Shown here in pieces: positions 12,001-23,318 of a stretch of DNA of 64,000 nucleotides; position 1 is the stretch's first letter, and every line of letters begins with the position of its first letter. Where the stretch lies: assembly GCA_014706295.1 (NCBI GenBank), contig JACSVZ010000007.1:59472975-59536974 (forward strand). The letters run 5' to 3'. A program made the translations under genes and the position numbers. Source of the DNA: Lycocorax pyrrhopterus obiensis. Its lineage: Eukaryota; Chordata; Aves; Passeriformes; Paradisaeidae. Below the pieces are notes generated by a model. It made no database searches. It had not been told where the DNA came from and was given only the letters and a program-made list of their open reading frames with translations.

Positions 12001-15000
12001 TCACAGTGGCCACCCTCGATGGCCACCTTTAACGAGTTGGTCTTCTCCCCCCAGCTATCGACCTGTTGTACTGGCGTGACATCAAGCAGACAGGGATCGT
12101 GTTCGGCAGCCTCCTGTTGCTGCTCTTCTCCCTGACCCAGTTCAGCGTCGTCAGCGTCGTGGCCTACCTGGCCCTGGCCGGCCTCTCGGCCACCATCAGC
12201 TTCAGAATCTACAAATCGGTCCTACAGGCCGTGCAGAAGACGGACGAGGGCCACCCCTTCAAGTGAGTGGCTTTGTAGTGATGCCCAAGCGCCGCTTTTG
12301 TGCTGGGTGAAATTCTCTTCTTGCTCAGAAAGCGGGGAATAATAACATTTTCTGTTCCACAGCGTCTAAAAAATTGTAAGGCCCTGTCGGCTTCGATCCT
12401 GGAGAGAAAAAGAAAAACAAAATACCACAAAAATCGTCATCTTCTAAGACATGGGGGTTTTTTTTCTCAAAAAGACACGGGAAATTTTAAGCAAACAGAG
12501 AAAAAGAGTTTCATCAGAGCTAGTGATAATACAGCTTACCTGCAAGCAAAAAGAGCATTGTTTCTGGGCACAATCTATTGGGCGTAGAAGGAAACTATAA
12601 CCCAATACCTAAGTGATGGTGCCAGTTCCTCCCCACTCTCCACAGGGTCTGGGGGGTTTTCTCCATGAGAACAGTGGTCCTTTCCCCTCTGCTGTGCCAA
12701 CAAGTTGGTAAACCAGGTCATGGAACTGGTGTGGTTTGCAAACGCACACACACAGAATAAGAGTCTTGTTGGGTTGGTGCTCCTTCTGCTTCACTTGGGT
12801 CAGTTCTGAGCTGCGACTCAGTATGGGGGAGCAGCTCAGAGAACAGCACAGAAATTTGTGAGGAAACCTCCCAGGTCAGATTTGTATCCCCCTGTGGGTG
12901 AGGAAAAGAGAGAAATCCCATCAAGACCAAGCTCTCTGTGGGAAGAGGGTGAGGCTGGAGGCAAACAGCCCCAGCTCAGCAATCACCCAGGGAGATGGGT
13001 CATGCAAGGTGAGGAGGGTGTGCTGGTGGCCCTGTGCCTGCAGGGAGGGGAACAAGTTGCTCCAGCACACAGAAACAAGGTCTGGGAAGGAGGGAATGCT
13101 GGGGTGGATGGGTACAAGCGTGAACAGCAGGGGAAACTTCCTGGGTTTGTAACGGGACCTGTGTTTCTGGCAGAGCCTACTTGGAGATGGAGATGAATCT
13201 TTCACAGGACCAGATCCAGAAATACACAGATTGTCTCCAGCTATACGTCAACAGCACAGTCAAAGAGCTGAGGAGACTCTTTCTCGTTCAGGACCTCGTG
13301 GATTCTTTAAAAGTAAGATTGCTTTAAATATTTTTAACCCCTCTCTAGAGGATCAATCCACATTTCAAAGAGCTTCTTCCCATGTTGACAGTGTTGTCAT
13401 GAAGCCTAGTTTTGTGTAGCTCCAAATATGAACGTTGCTCTGCTTTTTGATTTTAAAACTGCTTGTTTCCAGCTCTTTAGGGGTTTGGCACTCTGCATTT
13501 GAATGTACTGATAGGTAATAAGATAAATTTGCAGAACCGGTTTAGCTCCACGTCAGTTCTAGAGGCATCCCTGCATTATGCTTTCTATTGCTTTGCTATA
13601 AAATAATGTTCCCCTCTGTTAATCTGGATTTCCTCTACTGATGGCATTTCCTGCTATGGATGAGGGTCTTTTTTCACTCCCTGCTGAAATAATTATTGAT
13701 TTTTAGCCTTACACTCGAGCAGGTGTCCTTTAGAGCAAAGAGAAGATCATTAAGAGAGCACACATGGGTTAGGCTCCTAAATTAGTAAAGAATTTTAGGA
13801 AAATGTACCCATCTCTCAGCCTCAAGTGCTATCAGTCCCTGGGATTATCACTTCAGGGCTCTGGTTAACCTGTTTGGGATGACCCCTGCCATCATAAAAA
13901 TTGGGTGCAGAAATCTGCCTATGCCATTCTCAATGCAGAGTCCTATATGGGTGCAATTTAAGACCTAAATAAACATGAAAGCTCGGCCGAGAGGGCAAGA
14001 AGCAGATTAGAGAATGGGGTTTATACACCTAGAAAAACCACCTAGTTCCTAATGTGCCTTACTTAACCACTCCCACATTAAGAAAGGCTAATGTGCTGTT
14101 ATGTCAGCTCGTTAAGCAAACTAATTCCTTCTTATGCTGACACTGGAGGTGATGTAATGATCCATGTTTAATTTAGTTTGCAGTACTAATGTGGCTGCTG
14201 ACTTACGTGGGAGCCCTCTTCAATGGCCTGACTCTTCTGATAATGGGTAAAAATCAACATTTCTTTTGAAAATCTATTTTTAACTTGAACTCCCCCTCAA
14301 TTTCGACTTAGACAAAACAGCCTATCCCTGGCATGCCTTCCCCTCAGTTAAACCACCACCATTTATTTCCCCTCCCAGTAAATATTCACTGTTCTGTTAG
14401 GCTGTCCTTCCTGCCAGAGCTACTTTGCAGTTTATGGTTTTGCAGCTCCCAGTCCCAGAGCAATGGGGAATTCCATATTTGGGAGGCTTGAGCAAAGTGC
14501 ATTTTTAATGCAAAGCTCCCTGGTGGATCAGCTGACCAAGTGGCACAGTAATGTGTTTGCCACCGAAGTAGGTCTCTCCTCTGGAGGAATCTGATCTGCA
14601 GGAACATAACACTGTGCTCTTTTTCTCCTCAGCTGTGGTGTCTATGTTTACTCTCCCCGTTGTATATGACAAGTACCAGGTAGGTCTGTCTGCACTTGGG
14701 GTGCATTTGGGGTGCCTGGGTGGCTCTGCCTCATTGTTGCCTCGTTGACTTGGTCTCCTCTTGCTCTTTGCAGGCACAGATTGATCAATACTTGGGGCTG
14801 GTGCGGACCCACATAAACACGGTCGTGGCAAAGTGAGTTCAGCAGCTGGCTGCACCACAGCTCCTGCTGTGAGGTTGTGGTGCCCTGGGGGTGGCTGGGA
14901 CCTGGCTGGTCCTGGGGACACTGTGTCCTATCAGTGGTGTCCTCCCCAGATCCTGGAAAGCAAGAGGCTGAGGGAGGGCAGATCCCTGGAGAAACACAGG

Positions 15001-15641
15001 CTTTCTCTCCCCTCCCCTGCCATTTGGGGGAACTGTGGGCAGAGCAGCCCAGTCGTGGACTGATGTCCACACTGGTACCTGGCCAGGACAAACAGGAAGG
15101 AATGAGTTAATTCTCTTCCCCACTGACCACTCCAAGCCTGTTTTTTTGTGTTCAGGGGGTTAATAGCATTAATGACCAAAGTGGGAATTAGAACACCACC
15201 CTGTTACAGAAAGAAAATACCTGGAAGCACCATGATCTTTAGTGTTTTGAACCCCTACGGAACAGGCAGAAGACCTGGGTGAAAATTTGTACTGAAAATT
15301 CATTTTTTAGACTTCCTTCCTGGCTTTCTATAGACAATAGAGCATGGAGAAATAATGTTGGGTGGAGAATGTCACTGAGCACATCCCAAGGTTACATGAA
15401 CTGCCAAAAACCAGGGCTGTAAGAACACCTAGGTGAGCATCGCTTCTGTTTCTCATGGCACTTTAATTCACCTGTTGAGACAACACTCTGAACATGGACT
15501 AGAGATTATCCCTGGATAAGAGTCCGAGTGGGGAACCACTGGAATGGAATAACTGCCTCACCATATAATCCTTTTTCTTTTTCTTCTTTATTTTTTAGGA
15601 TTCAAGCTAAAATCCCAGGTGCTAAGAGAAAGGCAGAGTAA
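1..15641 (+). CDS. RTN1: Reticulon-1, isoform C (5'-partial at window edge)
   Basis: RTN1 is an endoplasmic reticulum membrane-shaping protein, enriched in neurons and neuroendocrine cells. Its reticulon homology domain inserts two hydrophobic hairpins that curve tubular ER. Coding exons: 1-22 (end of the RTN1-C first exon, reading WSNWKCQ plus one base), 12055-12262, 13174-13312, 14177-14246, 14633-14679, 14774-14832 and 15599-15641 with stop TAA at 15639. All introns are GT-AG, and the exon lengths 208/139/70/47/59 are those expected of RTN genes. The visible 195 residues plus the 13 upstream residues of human RTN1-C (recalled) give the usual 208. The domain reads [19 protein letters not shown], then hairpin 1, a loop of about 66 residues ending [10 protein letters not shown], hairpin 2 from [17 protein letters not shown], and [11 protein letters not shown]. 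It ends AKRKAE, with Lys at -5 and -3, like a dilysine ER signal. The long RTN1-A/B exons must lie left of the window. Confidence 0.97.
290..830. promoter_or_regulatory. CpG-rich stretch just downstream of the RTN1-C first exon
   Basis: CpG dinucleotides are visibly denser here than in the rest of the intron, for example around 300-370, 400-560 and 640-760. The tract starts within 300 bases of the RTN1-C first exon, so it probably is the downstream part of the CpG island of the internal RTN1-C promoter. No CpG ratio was calculated. Confidence 0.5.
2929..3225 (-). repeat. CR1 LINE 3' fragment (antisense)
   Basis: It starts with the antisense CR1 tail CATAGAACCATAGAATATCC and continues with the characteristic GAGTTGGAAGGGACCCAC, then GGTCCTGCACAGGGCACCCC, and TTCCTAATATCCAACCTAAAC further on. 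It is 5'-truncated, as most CR1 copies are. Confidence 0.85.
4163..4277 (-). repeat. CR1 LINE 3' fragment (antisense), short
   Basis: ATCACAGAATCACAGAATGG is followed by GGAAGGGACCTTAAAGACC and CCATGGCCAGGGACACCTTC. It stops after GTTGCTCAAAGCC. Confidence 0.85.
8385..8578 (+). repeat. CR1-like LINE tail (sense), ends in a pentanucleotide expansion
   Basis: CATTTCTTTACCAAGAGGGT, then TGGAACAAGCTTCC, GTTCCAGAGGCATTTGG and GGTGCCTCCCAACTGAAATA follow the order of a sense-strand CR1 3' end, although diverged. The terminal ATTCT-type repeat runs straight into the TATTC array. Confidence 0.65.
8576..8640 (+). repeat. (TATTC)13 microsatellite
   Basis: Thirteen perfect tandem copies of TATTC, uninterrupted. 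The array follows a CR1-like tail, whose normal 3' end is a short ATTCTATG-type repeat, so it probably grew from it. Confidence 0.97.
9944..10160 (-). repeat. CR1 LINE 3' fragment (antisense)
   Basis: AATCACAAGATTGTAGAATT is followed by GTTTGGGTTGGAAGAAAC, then CTGCCATGGGCAGGGACAAC, then GATGGGGCAGCCACAGTTTC and CAACCTGTGCCAGGGCCTCA. These are standard CR1 blocks in antisense order. Confidence 0.88.
11366..11385. repeat. Poly-T run in RTN1 intron
   Basis: A run of about 19 T after AGAAAGC, ending in CCTTTTTAG. It is a simple homopolymer; no exon follows it. Confidence 0.9.
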
Positions 15642-16415
15642 AGCAGACATCAAGAATTCGTCGACTACAGTAGTGCATAATGGGGAAATCTGGAGTGAAA
15701 ACAGCTCTGTTCTTACACTTTACTGCAAATTTATCATTCTTTTTTTTTCTCGACACCATAATCTTAGAAACATAAAACTCAGAAGCAGTGCTTTTCCCCT
15801 GCTGCTTCTGCACTTAGAATATTTGCAATCACTTGTGTCAAGCACTAAAGTATAGTAAAGAGAAAAGTGTACTAGATGTGGTTTTTTGTGTTGCTTATAA
15901 AGTGCATGATGGTGAGAGCCTAAATAATATTGACCTCTTTATTTAATTTTTTTTTTTAGTGTTTTTCCTTCTTCTATTGGCATTGCTTCTATAACTTTTA
16001 ATGTTACATGTGGCTAGGGGCTTTCCTGCTTAGCGCACTTGATGCAATAGTTAAAATTGCTTCTACGTCACTGGGTTGCTGGTTGGATTCATCTTTATTA
16101 ACTATATAGAATTGTAGACTGATGTTTTAGTGTTTTCCAGCACAAATGAAATAAACAGTAATCGGTACTTATGGTAATCAGTTTTGTATAACTCAAAAAA
16201 AGAAAAAAAGAAAACAAAACCCAGTACTTTTGTCGTAAAGGATTGACAGGCTGATTTACATGTATGGTAACTGGAAAGTTCCAGCATGTTCAATTTATTA
16301 CGATTTGTATTACATTCTCTGTAGTTCCTAATGGACTTAATTATGGACTCTGAATATTTGCACTTATGTACTTGATACCGAATGCAGAAATAAATGTTAC
16401 TAAATGTAAAAAGTT
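15642..16415 (+). other. RTN1: RTN1 3' UTR and poly(A) signals
   Basis: The sequence after the stop is AT-rich and carries AATAAA at 16150-16155 and again at 16389-16394. The second is followed by a T/C-rich tract (TTCTCCTTCTTGTCG), so cleavage near 16410 would give a 3'UTR of about 770 bases. The end was placed by motif only. Confidence 0.6.
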
Positions 16416-19400
16416 CTCCTTCTTGTCGCCACTGGGATTATCTTGACATTTGGGAACTGGACACGTACTGTGCAAAAAGGAGCATTTTCCCTCTCCCCTG
16501 GACATCTGCACACACTTTGCCCTTACATAACAGTGCAGTCCAACGAGCAGTACATAACTCAGGGTATGTAGCTCATCTAATATTTTTACATCTTGATGAT
16601 CTTTCTTGCAGTAAAAGAAGGATCTCTGCACACAGTTTGTTTATTTTTGTTGGAGGTGTAGCAAATATCAGGTATATGAACAAATGTCTCTCCCTCCGTT
16701 TGCACACTGTGTAAACCACGAGCAGCACAGTATGGAGGTGTCAGCACAGCACTAAGGGCTTTTCAGTTTCCTTGTCACCAAGATGCTCTCTTACCCAAAG
16801 ATTCTCTGTTCTCTGAAATCTGCTTTAAACAGAATCAGTATCAAATCCAGAGGCTGAGAGCTGAAACAAGCATTTACTCTGGTTCATAGGTGAAGGTTTT
16901 TGAAAGTTGGCATTTGGTGTTTAAAAACAATCAGAGGAGAGAAACAGCTGTTGGACATTATCCAAAGTGCTTCAAAACAAGCAATTGGTTAAGTGATTGA
17001 CTTGCCCATTTGTGGAACATACCTGTGGATTTGTTTTTTGTATAAAAATGTGACATCAAAATATTTTCAGCCAAATTGCTGGTTTTCTCTTTTTCAGTCA
17101 CAAAGGTTTTATGAAGAATTTCTTTTTATACAAAGAACTAGATTTTTGAACACGTATCCCAACTTTTTTAATTTGAAGTCTCTCCTTAGACTCATTCATT
17201 AATTCACCTTCAGCTCAGTTCCACATGGCCACAGTGCCACCTGTCCAAGGCCAGGCTGCAGTTCTCTTTGTGTCTAAATGTAAAACCCAAATGCACATAA
17301 GGAGTTGGTAGAAACATTAGTATGGCTGTGGGCCGGTTAAATCTTGTGACAAGTCTCAAATAACCTTATTTTCATTTAAGCTTTATATCTAAATATTCTT
17401 CTTTGTCATATTTAAAAATACTAGGCTGGGTTTTAAATGTCACCTGCCACTAGACAGGAACATTTTTCCTCAATGAAAAACAGAGTGTCTCAAAAGAGCA
17501 TACATTGGTTTTGATCAAATGGAGTATATTTGTTTCAGCACGTGCAGTTTGCAGCCAGCAGTTAAAATTCAACATGAACCCCCAGCTTTAGCTGCCTTGG
17601 AGTTCCCTGTGTCTCTGAGGAAGAGTAAAGACCATACAAAGCATCCTTGAGGATAAAGATTGACCTCCAGAATTCTCATTACTTACAAGATGAGTGTGTG
17701 GGCCCAACACGTTAATTTTGAAAATGAGCCCATTTAATGTCCCACCCCCCTGGTCCCATAAGTGTGTTCTTCCCTCACACCCCCAGTGCAGTAATATCCA
17801 AGATTGGCCTTTTGCAATGCTGAAACCTAAGCACCATTTAAAAGCTACATCTCCTGCATATTTGGAAATAAAGCAAAATAAAACCTTCTGGAAGAGTACA
17901 AATATTCTCAAGAGCCTAAATCAAGAGATACTAAGAATCCCGTTCTTGTTTCCTCTAGCACCACCCTCTCCCAAGCCCCACATCCCTTCAATCCCTGTCC
18001 TCATCATCCTGACTGTACCTCTGCACACACACACCCCTCAAACCCACATCCTTTTCTCTTTTCTCACATCCCACCTTGCCAAACAAACTCCCCAGCTTCC
18101 TCAGAGCCACTCTGACTTTCCATGTATTTGGCAGTAACAGCCTGCAAGTGCTGCTGAGCAGCTGGGGTGGCTTAACCTGGTGGGTGGGACCAACTGGGAA
18201 GACTGTGCTGGAATGTGGGAGAAGCAGAGGGTTTCAAAAAGGGTTTGGATTGCTTGTGCTGCTCATGGCCACCATTCCCTTACTGGGATCACAGCAGCAC
18301 TTCTCATGATACCTTTGAACATGGAAGCTTGGAGAAAGCCAGCCTCTGCTAATTCCTGGTCCTGCTACACACCTGGCAAGAACAGAGTCCCTGTGTATAC
18401 AGGGAGTGAAGGTTTGTGACACCCTCAGCGTCCCTGGTAAGTCTCATTCACAGAGCAGCACCTTAGGGAGGGGTTGGACATCCATTTGTTTGGTTTTCAA
18501 ACAAGTGTGGGGGAAAATACTGATCTCTGCTTTTTGAAATATTCTACTGTGATTACAGTAGGCTGAAGATACAGAATGACACACATTCCTGAGCTGTGCT
18601 CTGGGATACACAGGCTGTGAAGCCCTTTTGTTTCTGATCTTCATTTGCAGTCAAAAAGCAGCAGTAGAAAAGCTTGAAGAGTAAAAGCAGCAAACTTGTG
18701 GGTGTTTCTAGGCAGGTGAAACCTGGGAAGCAGCTCACTCTGCCTGGGTAAAATGCAGGGGAGGGTGTTAAACCATCCATTTCTCTTCGAAGTGTCCCTT
18801 GCCTGGTGAATGGACATCACATCACCAGTGATTCAAGGGTCAGCTTGTCCTCCTGCTTCAAAGGCTACTTTAGTGAGATAAAGTGATGGGTGTTTTGAGG
18901 ACCCACCTCACCAAGGGAGGTTGTTCAGGTGGTTGGAGTTAGGTGTGTGCCAAATACCTGGCCCAGGCTGTGGCTCTCCTCCTCATCTCTGGATAGTTTG
19001 TGATGCTGATGTTCCCTTTCTGGAGGGGAAGCTGAGAGGTCTCCAAGGTGGATGTCACAGGCTTGTTTAGATGCAGGGACAGGTACAGGCCAGGCCTTTC
19101 CATGGCTGGGAACTGGCTGGGTAATGTAAATACAACTTTTGATCTGCTCAATGTGGTGCTGCCTTTCAAGGAAGATAACAAGTCTACCTGCTGAGCTGAC
19201 CTTTGAAAGCCAGCCCAAATGACTGTGCTAATTTGAACTGAAAATAATTTAACTCTGACTTGGGGATATGAAACCAGGAGTGGCATGCTGGCAGGAGAAA
19301 AAATCTTTGCCAGAACATCTACAGGTGTCTTTTCTCATCCTCTATGACTTTAAAATATTTTCTCCATGGTTTCACTTCTACCTTCCAGAAAATTTATAAC

Positions 19401-21127
19401 CCTGCTCCTGAACTGCTGCCCATTAAGTAGAGGCTCAATGGTTACTTAAGAGTTCTGTCAGAGCTTTATGTCACTTAAATGTCTGTCCCTGTACCTTGAA
19501 ATGATTACTGCATTGGTAGTTTCATGTGAAATGTGAATATTCTCTAAGGTCACTGGTTTTGATTCCCTGGTTCTTGGTGCTTCAGCAGCATTCCATTCCT
19601 CTACACATTTTATTTGCCTCTCTTGCTGATGTCCTTTATGCTCCTTCTGCTCTTCAATATTTATCTATTGAGAGTAGGATCATGAAGCACATGATTGTCA
19701 GGAAAGCCCTGGAATTGGGAGGAGATAAGAATGTTATAATATTCTGTGAGCAGCTAATCCATTTAAAGACAATCTGTCTGCTCCCCCATAGTTTTGCGCT
19801 CTCCCTGCTTGCTTTCAGATGGCAGCTGGCTCCCATCCCTGTCCTGGTGGGTTACAAGTCAGTCAGCTCTGAGCTTATCAGCCTTTCTTTCTCCATGTGG
19901 GCCCAGGGAAATAATGTGGCAAGCCTGTGTGTTTGCCCAGTGCAGCTTTGAGAAGACCAAGAGTGATGTATTTCTTCCTGACTCCTCTTAATATATTATT
20001 ATTTTCTTAGGCACAGGATTAAAAGGTGCCCCATCAGGGAGCATGCATGTGGGTTTCCTGGGATCAGGAATGAGTGGAGTGAGGCTGCTGGCATGAGGGA
20101 GCCTGGTAAGACTGGCTGGCACATGAAGCACTGCAGGACATATGGTATTTGGGTCAGGGTGAGATATGTCCACTGATAAGAGTCAAAAGCTGCAGTGCCT
20201 GAAGCAGAAGGAGGAGTGGGCTCTGCTCATTGTTGCCAGGCTTCCTTGGTGCTCAGCACCTGTACAGGAGAGAGTGGCAGAGCCCTGCTCTCTGACATCA
20301 CAGGGGAAAGATATTGAGAGTGGGGGACCCTTCTCCACAGGTGCACAGGGAAATGGGAGTGGATTCTAAGCAGGCAAATGGGCTTGACCTTCTTTCATTT
20401 GTCTGAACTGCTCGTTTCCTTGTCTTTTGTGTCTGCTCACAAGGGAACAGCCAGATCACCGTGTGCTGGAGCTCTCCTCTGGTCAGCGTCTGATCCAAGT
20501 GGCTGCCACTTGTGCAGCTCCCCTAGAAAGAGTTCTACATCTACATGTGTGCCAGATTTGTGATGTGGGGACACCACCGTGTGTGTGCAAGGCAGAGTAG
20601 TTACCAGTGCAGTTACTGTTCTGTCCAGCATTCTGGCACTCCCTCTGTGACCAGGACGTGCTCATCTCTGCATTGCCCCTGTTCTCCTGTTCCTTTTCAC
20701 TCCTGCTGCCTCAGCCAAACCACTGGGAGATGCTGCAGGGACCAGGGTCAGGATTACAGGATGGACAGAGCTGCAGGAGTCTGTCTAAGAAAACCAAAAG
20801 ACCAAGTATGCCTGTGCTGACATTCTTTCATTCCTTTTCCCTCCTGTCTGCCCCTCCATCAGCAAGTCAGACTCATTTCCCTTGTTCATTGAATATTAAA
20901 GAGGTTCAGCCACAAGGTTGCAATTTATGCCTCCTCATGAGTCTTTTTGTTTTAGCTGAAAAAATAATTCAGTACAGCAGAGCTAATTGTCATTCACAGT
21001 AAGGTCCCTCTGCACACATTTCCCTTTATGAGGGAGCTGTAAAGAGGATTTAGTTACATTTTTACTTCTTTTGCACAGCCCTCTAATGTAGATGTAGTGA
21101 TATAAAGTACCCCAGACCAGTCTAAAA

Positions 21128-21605
21128 ATCACAGAATTATACAATCACAGAATGGTTTGGGTTGGAAGGAACCTTAAAGCTTATCTAGTTTCAACCCCCT
21201 GCCATGGGCAGCGAATTCTTCCACTATCCCAGGTTGCTCCAAGCCCCATCCAACCTGTCCTTGAACACTTCCAGGGATGGGGCAGCCACAGCTTCTCTGG
21301 GCAACCTGTGCCAGGGCCTCACCACTCTCACAGGGAAGAATTTCTTTCCAATATCCCATCTAACCCTGCCCTCTGGCCGTGGGAAGCCATTCCCCCTTGT
21401 CCTGTCCCTCCATCCCTTGTCCAAAGTCTCTCTCCAGCTCTCCTGGAGCTCCTTTAGGTTCTGGAAGGGGTTCTAAGGTCTCTGTGGAGCCTTCTCTTTT
21501 CCAGGTTGAACAATCCCAGTTCTCTCAGCCTTTTCTCACAGCAGAGGTGCTCTGGCCCTCGAAGCATCTTTGTGGCCTCCTCTGGACTCACTGCAACAGG
21601 TCTAT
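21128..21605 (-). repeat. CR1 LINE 3' fragment (antisense), about 480 bp
   Basis: ATCACAGAATTATACAATCA is followed by GGTTTGGGTTGGAAGGAACC, CCATGGGCAGCGAATTCTTC and GGATGGGGCAGCCACAGCTT. The copy extends upstream in the element past AAGAATTTCTTTCCAATATC to TTGTGGCCTCCTCTGGACTC, making it the longest CR1 piece of this subtype in the window. Confidence 0.92.
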
Positions 21606-22853
21606 GATCTTCAGTATCATCAAAAATTGCTATGCTATTTTATAGATGTGCCAAAACAAAAAAAAAAACCATAACATCCAGGCAGTGGAGTGACTTCAGT
21701 AGCAGATGTCTTTACACAAAATATTCTTCATTTGCCAAGTTAGACATGAGCTCTAATTTAATTTCTCCTAATTCCACAGATGCTTGCTCGGAGAAACCAG
21801 CACTCAAGCAATTGTTACACCGAGTGAAAAAGTATCACTTTTGGCACAGGTTAAACATAATTACTGAACTGTTACCAGCAGAACATCAGCTTGACTTCTC
21901 AGCTTTCAGCAAATCTGAGGTGCTTAATCAGGAAGAGGTGGGCTGTAACCTTCTTAGAAGAACCTACATGGGGAAGCACCTCTTGTATTCCTTCTAGCTG
22001 GAAATCTTGAAGTGCTGGAAACCTTCTTCACATCTCTCTCCCCTCAAAAACTATACAATTTACAGCTTTTTCCAGCTGAAATATAGAAATGTGATGAACT
22101 GCAGAGAGAAAAACTCTCAAAAAGTATACTCCGAGTTTTCACATGCCAGCTTAAAAAAAAACCTGAAGGAGCATAAAATTCTGATAGTACTACTGTCTCT
22201 TCTGAACACCAGACTTTCAGGAAATCAGCTTAAATTTTAATTCTGACATCATCATATAATCAAGAATCTCTCTTCATCTCAAGTGTTTTCTCTCGCCCAC
22301 TTTCCCCACAGCAGTCACACGTCTATGACTCACATACTATACCAATAGTGCAAATTAAAAGAAAACATTTTTCCTACTGCCATGCAGCCAGAGGCACTCC
22401 CACAGCTCTCCAGTCACAAGAGACTTGAGTAAGTCAGCCTTCTAGGGAGAAACGGGGCTGTCTCTGCTATGCAGGATGAACTGAGGCTCGTAACTGAATT
22501 TTGAAAAGAAAAAATCAGCCAGAGAAGCACTTAGAGTAGAGTACCTGGAGTCAAGGTGTCATGGATATGGTGCCACAAGAGAAATTATGAGTGAAGCAGA
22601 TAAAACTTTGATTCATGCAAGATTTTTAAGGAGATCTCCAGGAGCAGATGGGAATTGGTAACATAAAATGAAAATAAAAAAAGCTCCTGAGCTTTGCTAA
22701 AGATACAAAGTGGTGAAGTGTCAGGAGGAGATCACCGGATGCCATAGGGAAGGAGAGGGATAATCATGAAGGCCATGAGCAGTAAAAATCAGATTGTATT
22801 TTGCACTGCAGAGCTCTGTCCTGGATTGATAACAGAAAATTCCCTTGTTGGCT

Positions 22854-23318
22854 TGATGCCTTTTCCTGGTCTTAAAACCAAGAGTCAAACATGGTTAGAA
22901 GGGAAAAAGGGGTCTTACCTTGGTATTTATTTTAAGGATCCTTAGGTGCACCACGTCCAGACAGAATGCCCCGAAATGTACACCACAATCCACACGCATG
23001 ATCGACCTGGTATAACATTATAGGTGTTACTAATTAGCATATCTATCATAAATTCCACAATCAGAGGCTCGAGTGAGCCCCCCTCCCAGAGGAACCTTCC
23101 CCTGGATGGTTCTATCTCAGTTTACAAAATGTGTTCTGGAGAGGACCTTGGGGTCTGGGGCACACTGATCCCTAACTACGAAACCTCTAAAATGTTTCGT
23201 CTCCTAGCTTAACAAACAAGTCTAAGAATGTAGGCTAAAAACCACTAAGAATACAAAAGCTATAAAAAGGGATATAAAAGGGGTATAAAAGAAAAGGCAA
23301 AAAACCATCATGGTATCA
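22854..23318 (-). mobile_element. Solo LTR of an endogenous retrovirus (465 bp, antisense)
   Basis: The + strand begins TGATGCC and ends GGTATCA, an imperfect inverted terminal pair with TG...CA ends. GGCT directly precedes it (22850-22853) and directly follows it (23319-23322), a 4 bp target site duplication. Read on the - strand, AATAAATACC at 22931-22922 has the place and wording of the R-region polyadenylation signal in the other solo LTR at 30.8 kb. No retroviral coding region adjoins it, so it is a recombined solo LTR. The 4 bp duplication fits gammaretrovirus-like (ERV1) integration. Confidence 0.8.

Larger units (their letters stand above)
23..12054 (+). other. RTN1: RTN1 intron following the RTN1-C first exon (12 kb)
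   Basis: The donor GTATTA at 23 follows a split codon: G at 22 joins CT at 12055 to give Ala. The acceptor CCCCCCAG ends at 12054. The intron holds a CpG-rich stretch (about 300-830), CR1 fragments near 2.9, 4.2, 8.4 and 9.9 kb, a TATTC microsatellite at 8576 and a T run near 11.37 kb. No extra exon was recognised; open frames here are short and unremarkable. Confidence 0.9.

Noticed and set aside
21632..21997. 121-codon + strand open frame
   Set aside because: It starts beside a CR1 fragment and an A run, has no splice context and no similarity that I recognise.
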